A stretch of DNA of 25,644 nt from contig JAEYVS010000088.1 in the NCBI GenBank assembly GCA_023429265.1, forward strand, positions 1-25,644. The letters run 5' to 3'. Source of the stretch: Bacteroidota bacterium (GTDB lineage: Bacteria; Bacteroidota; Ignavibacteria; Tepidaquicellales; Tepidaquicellaceae). The notes beneath the pieces were generated by a model. It ran no database searches, was not told the DNA's origin, and was given only the letters and a program-made list of their open reading frames with translations. Each line of letters begins with the position of its first letter. Positions within the stretch are counted from its first letter, which is position 1. The position numbers and the translations under genes are program-made. Shown here piece by piece: positions 9,126 to 16,159 of the stretch.

Positions 9126-9628
9126 ACCTGTGGAGTATGTTTCTTTCTCAATAAATTTGAAGTTAATAAGCCTCCAATAGCGCCAAATAACGGATAAATA
9201 ATAAGGTTCAATAGCAAAGTAATACCTGTTAGAGTTGGAGAAAAACCGTACTCCCTTGTTTCATCATTAAAATGATCCATAACACTGTAATATTCGGGAG
9301 AGATTGGGAAACCAAATTTTTCAAGGTCAGCGGACATTTCAGTAAACATATTTCCCTCGGAAAACAACTGTATAGCAAGAAAAAAGCCTGTATATATGAT
9401 GGCAGTAATAATGCCTCCCAGAATCCCTATCATAACACCGTCTTTAATCTCAAGCATTCCCCCATAGTTAACAACTTCCTTATTATACGTATAAACTCCC
9501 GCCGCAGCACCCAATATCACACCCGCGCAACACAGCATATTAATCATGCTCACCAATGGAGTTACTGATAAAAAAGTCATTACACCGGCTGCTACGATTA
9601 CAGCCTTGAGCTTATTTGGACTATTCAT
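9122..9628 (-). CDS. Small four-helix membrane protein, unknown (possibly DUF4199-like)
   Basis: A 168-residue hydrophobic protein with about four membrane segments: roughly 9-45 (possibly a hairpin, with adjacent cysteines in MLCCAGVILG), 65-90 and 135-160. A soluble acidic loop of about 45 residues lies between the last two (FSEGNMFTEMSADLEKFGFP onward). The alternating glycine-rich helices resemble DUF4199-type proteins of Bacteroidota, but no diagnostic motif was recognised, so the family is uncertain. Its ATG overlaps the end of the DUF2085 gene by 8 bases and its TGA overlaps the start of the DUF2752 gene by 4, so all three are probably translated together and may act in one membrane complex. 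No function is assigned. Confidence 0.7.
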   Translation of the reverse strand: MNSPNKLKAVIVAAGVMTFLSVTPLVSMINMLCCAGVILGAAAGVYTYNKEVVNYGGMLEIKDGVMIGILGGIITAIIYTGFFLAIQLFSEGNMFTEMSADLEKFGFPISPEYYSVMDHFNDETREYGFSPTLTGITLLLNLIIYPLFGAIGGLLTSNLLRKKHTPQV

Positions 9629-10151
9629 TCTTTACCGGGACAACCGGCTTAAATTTTATAAAAGAATAAATTTCGTAAATAAAGTTTATCATACCGGGAA
9701 TTATGTAGAAGGCAAGAACAAAACCCAGGGTTGCTCCTGTTATTGAACGTGTAACAAAATTATTTTTATAGACGTCCATAAGATCCAGGGCCACATCACC
9801 GACCATTAATCCCGAAGCAATAACCAGATACCAGACCGAAGGAAGCTTAACATTGGTAACCTTTTTAATAAAAGGATATATCACCGTGCCTACAAGAAAT
9901 CCCAGATACAAAATTGAACACCTTGAGCAAACCCCCATCATATGTCCGAAAATTGAAAATGAACGAGCCTCCTCCTGATGGCAAACCGGGGAAAACAAAC
10001 TATACATAAAGAAGGATATATCCGCGGCAAATCCTCCCAGGCTCAATAAAAAAGGCGCTAAAAGTATCAATAAGCACCATAAAGCCACGAAACCAAGTAT
10101 TATAAGATACACTTTAGTGGCAAATTCTATGCTTATTCGGCTTGAAACCAT
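9621..10151 (-). CDS. DUF2085 membrane protein
   Basis: A 176-residue polytopic membrane protein with the DUF2085 signature: SPVCHQEEARSF followed by GHMMGVCSRCSILYLGF. This gives one Cys-His pair and one CxxC placed at the edge of a membrane helix. About four or five hydrophobic segments are seen (roughly 11-38, 75-95, 107-125, 140-163). The function of the family is unknown; the conserved Cys/His set suggests metal or redox chemistry. The frame also contains a TTG at 10154, but the ATG at 10151 is preferred. It is the first gene of the minus-strand block that runs to pepP, so the promoter should lie in 10152-10336. Its stop overlaps the next gene by 8 bases. Confidence 0.82.
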   Translation of the reverse strand: MVSSRISIEFATKVYLIILGFVALWCLLILLAPFLLSLGGFAADISFFMYSLFSPVCHQEEARSFSIFGHMMGVCSRCSILYLGFLVGTVIYPFIKKVTNVKLPSVWYLVIASGLMVGDVALDLMDVYKNNFVTRSITGATLGFVLAFYIIPGMINFIYEIYSFIKFKPVVPVKNE

Positions 10152-10336
10152 CAATATTAATGTAAAATATCCTTAAATTAATTAATTTTAGCTAATTATG
10201 AAGTGCAAATTATGGGATGAAAATGTGTAATTGGAAACTATTTTGTGTTTTTCTCGATTGATTTTATATAGAGAGTTTTGCATATTCGCAAAAAGTAGCG
10301 TAATTACTCATTATTATTAATAAAAACATTGCTCTT
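10152..10336. promoter_or_regulatory. Divergent intergenic region between the DUF2085 block and hpf
   Basis: About 185 AT-rich bases separate two divergently transcribed blocks, so both promoters should be here. No exact TTG-N20-TAnnTTTG promoter was found on either strand. On the plus strand there is a near match (GAGTTTTG at 10273-10280) and a sigma70-like pair (TTGTGT 10243, TATATA 10265, 16 apart). A short inverted repeat (TTTTGC 10276-10281, GCAAAA 10288-10293, 6-base spacer) and a 14-bp AT palindrome (10175-10188) could be operators, but such sequences arise easily by chance in AT-rich DNA. Confidence 0.4.
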
Positions 10337-10666
10337 ATGAAAATCAACATCACTTCCCGCCACTTTAAAGCACACGACACATTACAAAATTACATCAAGG
10401 ACAAGTTAGAGGAATTAAACAAGTATGATGAACTTATTATGCATGCAGACGTAATATTATCCTATACTAAGCCTCCTCACGAATTTAAGCATTGTGAAAT
10501 TATCTTAAAGTTAAGAGATAAGATCCTGACAGCAAAGGAGGAATCAGATGATTTTACCAAAGTATTTGACATTGCATTTAATAAAGTAGAAGTCCAACTT
10601 CAAAAGCATAAAGACAAGCACAAAAAAGAAAAATATTCGCAAAAAGAAGTTTATAAAACCATTTAA
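10337..10666 (+). CDS. hpf: Ribosome hibernation promoting factor, short form (HPF/YfiA family)
   Basis: A 109-residue protein that binds the 30S decoding region and stabilises inactive ribosomes when growth slows. The sequence follows the family closely: MKINITSRHFKAHDTLQNYI, the KLEELNKY turn, an alternating beta strand region, and a conserved helix (DDFTKVFDIAFNKVEVQLQKHKDKHK) with a basic C-terminal tail. The length matches short HPF/RaiA proteins; the long form's C-terminal dimerisation domain is absent. It starts with ATG and is followed after 12 bases by hprK, so the two are probably co-transcribed. In Proteobacteria hpf and hprK or ptsN also cluster near rpoN, so this pairing has precedent. 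Symbol raiA is equally possible. Confidence 0.9.
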   Translation: MKINITSRHFKAHDTLQNYIKDKLEELNKYDELIMHADVILSYTKPPHEFKHCEIILKLRDKILTAKEESDDFTKVFDIAFNKVEVQLQKHKDKHKKEKYSQKEVYKTI

Positions 10667-10678
10667 ATCAGAGGTCAA

Positions 10679-11722
10679 TTGAGCGACAGGTTCAGGGACT
10701 TGAGAGAGATCAAAAAGGATTCAATCACGGTTGAATTCTTTTTTAATGAATGCAAGGATAGATTTAAAATAGAAAAGGTTACCTCCCGTCCCATAAATCC
10801 CGAAAAACTCATAATCGAAAAGGACATTCACCGACCCGGGCTGGCACTGGCTCAATACTATGGTGTATTCACATTCCGAAAAATACAGGTATTTGGAAAT
10901 ACCGAAATAAATTACATCCAGGATCTTTCTGATGACAAAAGAAATGAAGCACTGGGTAAATACTTTTCGTATGACATTCCCTGCATTGTGATAACAAATG
11001 GAAACATCGTTCCTGAGATACTCCTCAAAACAGCAGAAGAAAAAGACATTCCCATATTCACGACTCCACATCCGACAACAAAAATATCGTATTACATAAG
11101 TGATTTCCTGGATGACCAGTTCTCACCCCAGGCTGTTCTGCACGGTTCATTTGTTGACGTATATGGCGTAGGAGTATTGATCACCGGAAAATCAGGCATC
11201 GGTAAGAGTGAAATTGCACTTGATCTCATTGAGAGGGGTCACAGGCTGGTAGCAGATGATGTCGTGATAATTTCAAAAAAACAAGAGAGCATATTGATTG
11301 GCTCAGGAACTTCCCTAGTAAAACATTTTATGGAAATCAGGGGACTAGGGATAATAGACGTAAAGTCAATATTTGGAATCCGTTCGATCCGGTATCAAAA
11401 AAGAGTGGAAGTATTACTTGAACTCGATCAGTGGGATCCTTCCAAAGAGTATGAGAGAACCGGTTTAAACTCCATTACAACGAACATTCTTGACATTGAC
11501 GTTGAATTAATCAAACTTCCGATTTTCCCGGGTAAGAATATTACTGTAATTGCAGAAGTTATTGCTTTGAATTATCTTTGTAAGCATTACGGTTATGATC
11601 CGGCAAAGGAATTGCAGCAAAGGCTGTCCAATAAGATCAAATCCAATGCTGAAGCCAACAGCAATAGTCTAAACAAAATGCTCGAAAGGAACATCGAATA
11701 CTTTGAGCATGACTTTGAATAA
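10679..11722 (+). CDS. hprK: HPr(Ser) kinase/phosphorylase
   Basis: Bifunctional enzyme that phosphorylates and dephosphorylates a serine of HPr, coupling carbon status to regulation. It has 347 residues, slightly above the usual 310-330. The N-terminal domain covers about 1-145. LHGSFVDVYG, with the conserved histidine, precedes a Walker A loop GKSGIGKS at 170-177 and ADDVV shortly after. The family signature EIRGLGIIDVKSIFG begins at 219. The start is a TTG at 10679, chosen because an AGAGG Shine-Dalgarno sequence lies 5 bases upstream (10671-10675) and the hpf stop blocks the frame further up. It is probably expressed with hpf. No HPr or other PTS gene is in the window, so the partner is encoded elsewhere if present. 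Confidence 0.95.
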   Translation: MSDRFRDLREIKKDSITVEFFFNECKDRFKIEKVTSRPINPEKLIIEKDIHRPGLALAQYYGVFTFRKIQVFGNTEINYIQDLSDDKRNEALGKYFSYDIPCIVITNGNIVPEILLKTAEEKDIPIFTTPHPTTKISYYISDFLDDQFSPQAVLHGSFVDVYGVGVLITGKSGIGKSEIALDLIERGHRLVADDVVIISKKQESILIGSGTSLVKHFMEIRGLGIIDVKSIFGIRSIRYQKRVEVLLELDQWDPSKEYERTGLNSITTNILDIDVELIKLPIFPGKNITVIAEVIALNYLCKHYGYDPAKELQQRLSNKIKSNAEANSNSLNKMLERNIEYFEHDFE

Positions 11723-11762
11723 AAAAATAAATATAAATATAAAATTAACGGGGATCTTTGCA

Positions 11763-13568
11763 ATGAAAAGAATATTTTTAATGAATGTGGTTTTTGTACT
11801 CGCCCTTGTTTTTATTTTTTCTTCCTGCGGCAGGCAAAAGAATGAAGAAAATCAAACAACAGAAACCAATAACATTGAGACACCATTAATTGCTCCCGAC
11901 ATTGAAGGAGCTGTTCAGGGCGACTGGGTAATTCAACAGGAACTTGCAGATGCTGAAAAGCTTAATCCACTGGTATCGAGCGATGCTACTGCAACAGAAA
12001 TATCCAACTACATCTTTCAAGGGTTATTGGTTGTAAATCGTGAAACATTTGAACTTGAACCTGTTATTGCAAAATCAATGCCCGAAGTTAGTGAAGACAA
12101 GCTGACCTATACTTTTGACCTGAAAGAAAATGTTACTTTTTCTGATGGCACACCACTTACAGGAGAGGATGTAATTTTCACAATGAAAATTATTAAAAAT
12201 CCATTTGCCGATGCTCAATCACTTCGAAATTACTTTATCGATACAAAGAATGTTGAATTAGTAGATGGCAATCCCTTCAAAATTCGCTTTACGATGTCCA
12301 AGCCATTCTTTAAAGCAATGTATTCCTTTGAAGACATAAAAGTTATTCCAAGGCACCTTTTAAATAAAGATGGATTAGCTGACAACATTACTTTTGCTGA
12401 CCTTGAACAGGCTGCGCTCAATCCCGATCCTGCAAAATTCAAAGCAATGCAAGATCTGGCTAATTTTATAAATTCTCAAGAAGTATCGAGAGATCCCAAA
12501 TTTGTAGTAGGCAGCGGACCATACAAGTTAGACCAATGGATAACAGGACAGTCAATTACATTAGTCAGAAACGATAATTTTTGGAACAGAGATAATGTTC
12601 CACAGTATCCCAACAAACTCATTTTTAAGACAATCCAAGATCAGACAGCAGCTCTAACTGCATTGAAGAATGGTGAAATTGACAATATGAATATCATTAA
12701 GAATGAAGATTTTGTAGAAGGATTAAAAACACCGGAAGAATTTAAACTCAAAAAATCTTTAGTAGGCAGACCTACGTATTCATACCTTGCATGGAACCAA
12801 AAAAGTCCTCTTTTCTCTGACAAAAAAGTCAGACTTGCATTAAGTCATTTAATTGACAGAAATACTGTTATTGATAAGCTGCTATATGGATTAGCTGTTC
12901 CAATTCAATCGCACGTTTATTATAAAAGTGATGAACTTAATAAAAACTTACCCTCAATAGACTTTGATGTCGAGAAAGCAAAACAATTATTGAAAGAAGC
13001 AGGGTGGGAAGACACAAACGGAGATGGCATCATAGACAAAACTATAGATGGAAAACGGGTAGATTTCAAATTCACTTTTACCAATAATCAGAATCCAAAG
13101 AGAAAACAGGTTTTATTAGTTGTGATTGATGCACTCAAAAAAGCTGGAATACAGGCAGAAATACAGGACTATGAATGGTCAGTATTTCTGGATAAATTAT
13201 CGAAACATCAATATGATGCATTTTTTGGTGCATGGGTATTGGGTGATGGTCCGTCAGATCCTTACCAAATATTTCATTCCTCACAGTCGATTGATGAAGG
13301 AAGCAATTATGTAAGTTATAATAATCCTGAAAGCGATAAAATAATAGAACAGTTAAGAATTGAATTTGATCCTGCAAAAAGACAGGAATTGATCACCCAG
13401 TGGCAGCAGATCATTTACGATGATCAGCCTTATACCTTCCTCTGGTCTGAGGTAGGTAAATATGCCACGAGCGACAGATACCGGAATACAAGATGGTACT
13501 CTCATTCATATCCTCATAAGAGTAATGAGTGGTGGTCATCAGCTGCAGATAGAAAATATAAAGAATAA
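11763..13568 (+). CDS. Peptide-type ABC transporter substrate-binding lipoprotein (SBP family 5)
   Basis: Extracytoplasmic receptor of an Opp/Dpp-type importer. From the ATG at 11763 the protein has 601 residues and begins with a lipoprotein signal: a basic start (MKRIF), a hydrophobic core and the lipobox FSSC with lipidated Cys22. The frame extends 20 codons further up to 11703, but that would overlap hprK and spoil the signal peptide. The mature part fits SBP_bac_5: LNPLVSSDATATEISNYIFQ, KLTYTFDLKENVTFSDGTPL, a GSGPYKL segment near the middle and the late AFFGAWVLGDGPSDPYQIFH. It follows hprK by 40 bases and precedes the two permease genes, probably one operon. Substrate (oligopeptide, dipeptide, metal chelate or other) cannot be told from sequence. 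Confidence 0.92.
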   Translation: MKRIFLMNVVFVLALVFIFSSCGRQKNEENQTTETNNIETPLIAPDIEGAVQGDWVIQQELADAEKLNPLVSSDATATEISNYIFQGLLVVNRETFELEPVIAKSMPEVSEDKLTYTFDLKENVTFSDGTPLTGEDVIFTMKIIKNPFADAQSLRNYFIDTKNVELVDGNPFKIRFTMSKPFFKAMYSFEDIKVIPRHLLNKDGLADNITFADLEQAALNPDPAKFKAMQDLANFINSQEVSRDPKFVVGSGPYKLDQWITGQSITLVRNDNFWNRDNVPQYPNKLIFKTIQDQTAALTALKNGEIDNMNIIKNEDFVEGLKTPEEFKLKKSLVGRPTYSYLAWNQKSPLFSDKKVRLALSHLIDRNTVIDKLLYGLAVPIQSHVYYKSDELNKNLPSIDFDVEKAKQLLKEAGWEDTNGDGIIDKTIDGKRVDFKFTFTNNQNPKRKQVLLVVIDALKKAGIQAEIQDYEWSVFLDKLSKHQYDAFFGAWVLGDGPSDPYQIFHSSQSIDEGSNYVSYNNPESDKIIEQLRIEFDPAKRQELITQWQQIIYDDQPYTFLWSEVGKYATSDRYRNTRWYSHSYPHKSNEWWSSAADRKYKE

Positions 13569-13595
13569 TAATCCTAATCTTGAAATAACACTTAA

Positions 13596-14615
13596 ATGGG
13601 TTCATACGTCTTAAAAAGGGTTTTATTATTTGTACCTACCTTTATTATCATAACTATGATAACTTTTCTGATTTGCAGGATGGCTCCCGGAGATCCGGTA
13701 GAGATGAAAGTTGGTGGGAATACACAGGAAGGAATGTCTGCAGACGGAAAAAATGTTATTTCCGAACAAGCAAAAAAATATTACCGTCAAAAATTTGGTT
13801 TAGATAAACCCTTATATATGCAATATGTAATTTGGATGGGTAATATGTTTACCGGAGATTTTGGAAATTCATTCAAGGATGACAGACCGGTTATAAATAA
13901 GATTACCGAACGTCTCCCGGTATCAATCGGTTTGCAGCTAAGTTCTCTCATTATTATTTATCTAATAGCCATACCCATTGGCATACTTAGCGCTGTAAAA
14001 CAGAATTCCTTTGCGGATAAAGCTTCGACCGTTTGGCTATTCATACTTTACTCACTCCCAAACTTCTGGGTCGCTACACTGGCCATAGTATTCCTTGCAA
14101 ATGTTGAATATATTAAGCTTTTCCCTACTTCAGGGATACAATCATTAGATTACGATTACCTTAGTTTTTTTGGAAAGATATTTGACAGGGTCTGGCATTT
14201 TATTCTGCCTGTGACTATTCTTAGCTTAGGCAGCTTTGCATTCCTTTCAAAACAAATGAGAAGTTCAATGCTGGAAGTGATCAGACAGGATTACATACGT
14301 ACTGCAAAAGCAAAAGGACTTTCTGACAAAAAAGTCATTTTTAAACACGCCCTGAGAAATTCACTTATCCCCATTATTACAATACTTGCAGGTATATTAC
14401 CCGCTATGGTGGGGGGCAGTTTCATAATCGAAACAATTTTTTCAATACCGGGAATCGGACAGTTGGGCATACAGGCTATCTATGACCGGGATTATCCTTT
14501 AATAATGGCTTTGCTTGCCATTGTATCCGTATTAACAGTGATAGGTGTTCTGATTGCTGACCTTTTATACGCAGTTGTAGATCCACGAATCGCATTTAGC
14601 AAAAAAACTTCATAA
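13596..14615 (+). CDS. Peptide-type ABC transporter permease, OppB/DppB-like
   Basis: Inner-membrane subunit of the importer encoded with the preceding receptor. It has 339 residues with about six membrane helices and the typical OppB opening: MGSYVLKRVLLFVPTFIIIT followed by LICRMAPGDP. The cytoplasmic EAA loop that docks the ATPase is clear (RQDYIRTAKAKGLSDKKVIF, then HALRNSLIPI), and the C-terminal FSIPGIGQLGIQAIYDRDYP and VVDPRIAF segments are family hallmarks. The loop between helices 1 and 2 carries a short insert (about 40-60) compared with E. coli OppB. It lies 27 bases after the receptor gene and 15 before the OppC-like gene. The ATG at 13596 is preceded by AT-rich DNA without a clear Shine-Dalgarno sequence, common in Bacteroidota. 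Confidence 0.94.
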   Translation: MGSYVLKRVLLFVPTFIIITMITFLICRMAPGDPVEMKVGGNTQEGMSADGKNVISEQAKKYYRQKFGLDKPLYMQYVIWMGNMFTGDFGNSFKDDRPVINKITERLPVSIGLQLSSLIIIYLIAIPIGILSAVKQNSFADKASTVWLFILYSLPNFWVATLAIVFLANVEYIKLFPTSGIQSLDYDYLSFFGKIFDRVWHFILPVTILSLGSFAFLSKQMRSSMLEVIRQDYIRTAKAKGLSDKKVIFKHALRNSLIPIITILAGILPAMVGGSFIIETIFSIPGIGQLGIQAIYDRDYPLIMALLAIVSVLTVIGVLIADLLYAVVDPRIAFSKKTS

Positions 14616-14630
14616 ATCTTCCTAATTTAG

Positions 14631-15737
14631 ATGTCTGCTGATACAGAAGAAAGAAAAGATTTGACAGCTTCTGAAAAAGAAGCTCTCGAGCAAAAAAGGC
14701 AAGAATTTTTACAAGCCGACCAAAAAGTTGATTCATATACTGACCTGGTAAAAAAACAGTTTAAGAAAAATAAGCTGGCGGTCTTTTCAGTATATGTAGT
14801 ATTAGTTTTAATTGTTATTGCAGTATTTGCTGATTTTCTTTCTTATGAAAAACCACTATACGTTGAGTATAAGGGAGAAACTTATCTCCCGGTTTTTAAA
14901 GATTATATGGTAGATCTCGGCATATCAAAATGGGATCCTCCAGAGCTTTATAATGTGGACTGGAAAGACCTCGATGACGCAGGACAGCTGGAATCTGTTG
15001 TGTGGGCTCCAGTGCCTTACGGACCAAATGAAATAGACCTTACTCAAAGACTTGTAAAACCAGGTGGTGATCATTACCTGGGAACTGATGCAGTGGGCAG
15101 AGACCTTTTAGCCGGGTTGATACACGGCTCAAGGATATCATTATCCGTCGGTATAGTAGCAGCAGGAATTGCTGTTGTAATAGGTGTTTTACTAGGTTCA
15201 CTGGCAGGATATTACGGAGGAAAAGTCGATCTGATCATCTCCAGATTTATTGAAATAATGTTAAATTTTCCTGTATTTTTCTTAATTATTGTAATCGTAG
15301 CTATTTACGGATCCAGTATATGGTATGTGATGCTTGCAATCGGGCTCACCACATGGACCATAGAGGCAAGATTGATTAGAGGAGAAATATTGAAAGTTAG
15401 AAATATGGAGTATATACTAGCAGCAAACTCTGTAGGATTACCGAATAGCAAGATCATATTCAGACACGTTTTGCCTAACTCCATTGCCCCGGTCCTTGTT
15501 TCAGGCGCTTTTGCCATCGCCGGAGCCATAATTCTGGAGGCAGGACTAAGTTTTCTGGGAGTTGGTGTAAGTGCTACAACAGTTACCTGGGGCTCTCTCG
15601 TAAATGAGGGCAGAACCTCTAATGACGCGTGGTGGCTTGCGATTTTTCCCGGATTAATGATATTTATAGCTGTAGTCTCATATAATTTAATTGGCGAAGG
15701 ACTACGGGACGCTTTAGACCCAAGGCTTAAAGATTAA
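14631..15737 (+). CDS. Peptide-type ABC transporter permease, OppC/DppC-like
   Basis: Second membrane subunit of the importer; 368 residues. A charged N-terminal cytoplasmic tail of about 48 residues precedes helix 1 (LAVFSVYVVLVLIVIAVFAD). A long extracytoplasmic insert of about 90 residues with many acidic and aromatic residues then leads to the family motif HYLGTDAVGRDLLAGLIHGS. The EAA loop (YILAANSVGLPNSKIIFRHV, then LPNSIAP) and the ending NLIGEGLRDALDPRLKD are typical. The insert is longer than in E. coli OppC/DppC and recalls the longer YejE-like permeases, which could point to larger or unusual peptides; this is inference. No OppD/OppF-type ATPase follows: the next gene is the separate DUF2795 unit, so the nucleotide-binding subunits must come from another locus. 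Confidence 0.93.
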   Translation: MSADTEERKDLTASEKEALEQKRQEFLQADQKVDSYTDLVKKQFKKNKLAVFSVYVVLVLIVIAVFADFLSYEKPLYVEYKGETYLPVFKDYMVDLGISKWDPPELYNVDWKDLDDAGQLESVVWAPVPYGPNEIDLTQRLVKPGGDHYLGTDAVGRDLLAGLIHGSRISLSVGIVAAGIAVVIGVLLGSLAGYYGGKVDLIISRFIEIMLNFPVFFLIIVIVAIYGSSIWYVMLAIGLTTWTIEARLIRGEILKVRNMEYILAANSVGLPNSKIIFRHVLPNSIAPVLVSGAFAIAGAIILEAGLSFLGVGVSATTVTWGSLVNEGRTSNDAWWLAIFPGLMIFIAVVSYNLIGEGLRDALDPRLKD

Positions 15738-15750
15738 TTATCTTTATAAA

Positions 15751-15781
15751 TTGACATCATCGGGAACTTATTATATATTTG
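15751..15781 (+). promoter_or_regulatory. Strong Bacteroidota-type promoter for the DUF2795 gene
   Basis: TTGACA at 15751-15756 and TATATTTG at 15774-15781. Counted as TTG, 20 bases, TAnnTTTG this is an exact match to the -33/-7 consensus of the Bacteroidota primary sigma factor; read as a sigma70 promoter it is also excellent (TTGACA, 17 bases, TATATT). Transcription should start near 15787, giving a leader of roughly 50 bases. The tRNA promoter at 25515 has identical spacing. Confidence 0.82.
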
Positions 15782-15821
15782 TGGTTTTTAAACTGTAGTA
15801 GCAAATTTTAAACCTTTCACC

Positions 15822-15826
15822 GGAGG
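15822..15826 (+). promoter_or_regulatory. Shine-Dalgarno sequence of the DUF2795 gene
   Basis: GGAGG at 15822-15826, nine bases before the ATG at 15836. It is the clearest ribosome-binding site in the window and fixes the start. Many other genes here lack such a site, as expected for Bacteroidota. Confidence 0.75.
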
Positions 15827-15835
15827 AAATATAAA

Positions 15836-16063
15836 ATGGTCTGGACGTTGGAGCTTGCTTCATTTTTAGATGATGCACCTTGGCCCGCAAACAAAGATGA
15901 ATTGATTGATTATGCCGTTAGAACAGGGGCTCCTAAAGAAGTTGTAGAAAACCTGGAAGAACTCGAAGATACTGACGAACCATATGAAAGTATAGAAGAG
16001 ATATGGCTTGATTATCCTACTGATGAGGACTTTTTCTATGATGAAGAGAGCAAGGACTTTTAA
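15836..16063 (+). CDS. DUF2795 small acidic protein
   Basis: A 75-residue protein with the conserved opening MVWTLELASFLDDAPWPANK and the following DELIDYAVRTGAP and SIEEIWLDYPTDEDFFYDEE segments. These match the DUF2795 family, highly conserved in Bacteroidota and relatives but functionally uncharacterised. It is strikingly acidic, especially in the C-terminal half, and lacks a signal peptide or membrane segment, so it is cytoplasmic. The gene is a complete monocistronic unit: exact promoter at 15751, Shine-Dalgarno sequence, coding region, and a strong terminator ending at 16127. This suggests abundant and independent expression. The predicted helices and acidity would fit a nucleic-acid mimic or a protein-binding adaptor, but that is speculation. 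Confidence 0.92.
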   Translation: MVWTLELASFLDDAPWPANKDELIDYAVRTGAPKEVVENLEELEDTDEPYESIEEIWLDYPTDEDFFYDEESKDF

Positions 16064-16089
16064 AATTACATTTATTGTATAATTTTTTT

Positions 16090-16127
16090 AGACCCAATAG
16101 TTTCATCACTATTGGGTCTGATTTTTT
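16090..16127 (+). terminator. Rho-independent terminator after the DUF2795 gene
   Basis: A perfect 11-bp stem: AGACCCAATAG (16090-16100) and CTATTGGGTCT (16109-16119) around an 8-base loop, followed two bases later by six Ts (16122-16127). It ends the DUF2795 transcript and insulates the Omp85 gene that begins 32 bases downstream. Seven Ts also precede the stem, but these do not make a T-run for the other strand. Confidence 0.92.
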
Positions 16128-16159
16128 ATATATTTAGGTAAACATTGTATCCTTACACG

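Noticed and set aside
10175..10188. A 14-bp AT-only palindrome
   Set aside because: Composed solely of A and T in an AT-rich intergenic region; easily due to chance and without supporting context.
11703..11762. Start of the substrate-binding protein at ATG 11703
   Set aside because: It would overlap hprK by 20 bases and put 20 polar residues before the lipoprotein signal. The ATG at 11763 has the basic start and GGGGATC upstream.
16129..16136. A TATATTTA box as the promoter of the Omp85 gene
   Set aside because: Seven of eight bases match the -7 motif, but it lies just after the terminator T-run and the expected TTG at 16106 is absent. The Omp85 promoter is not identified.
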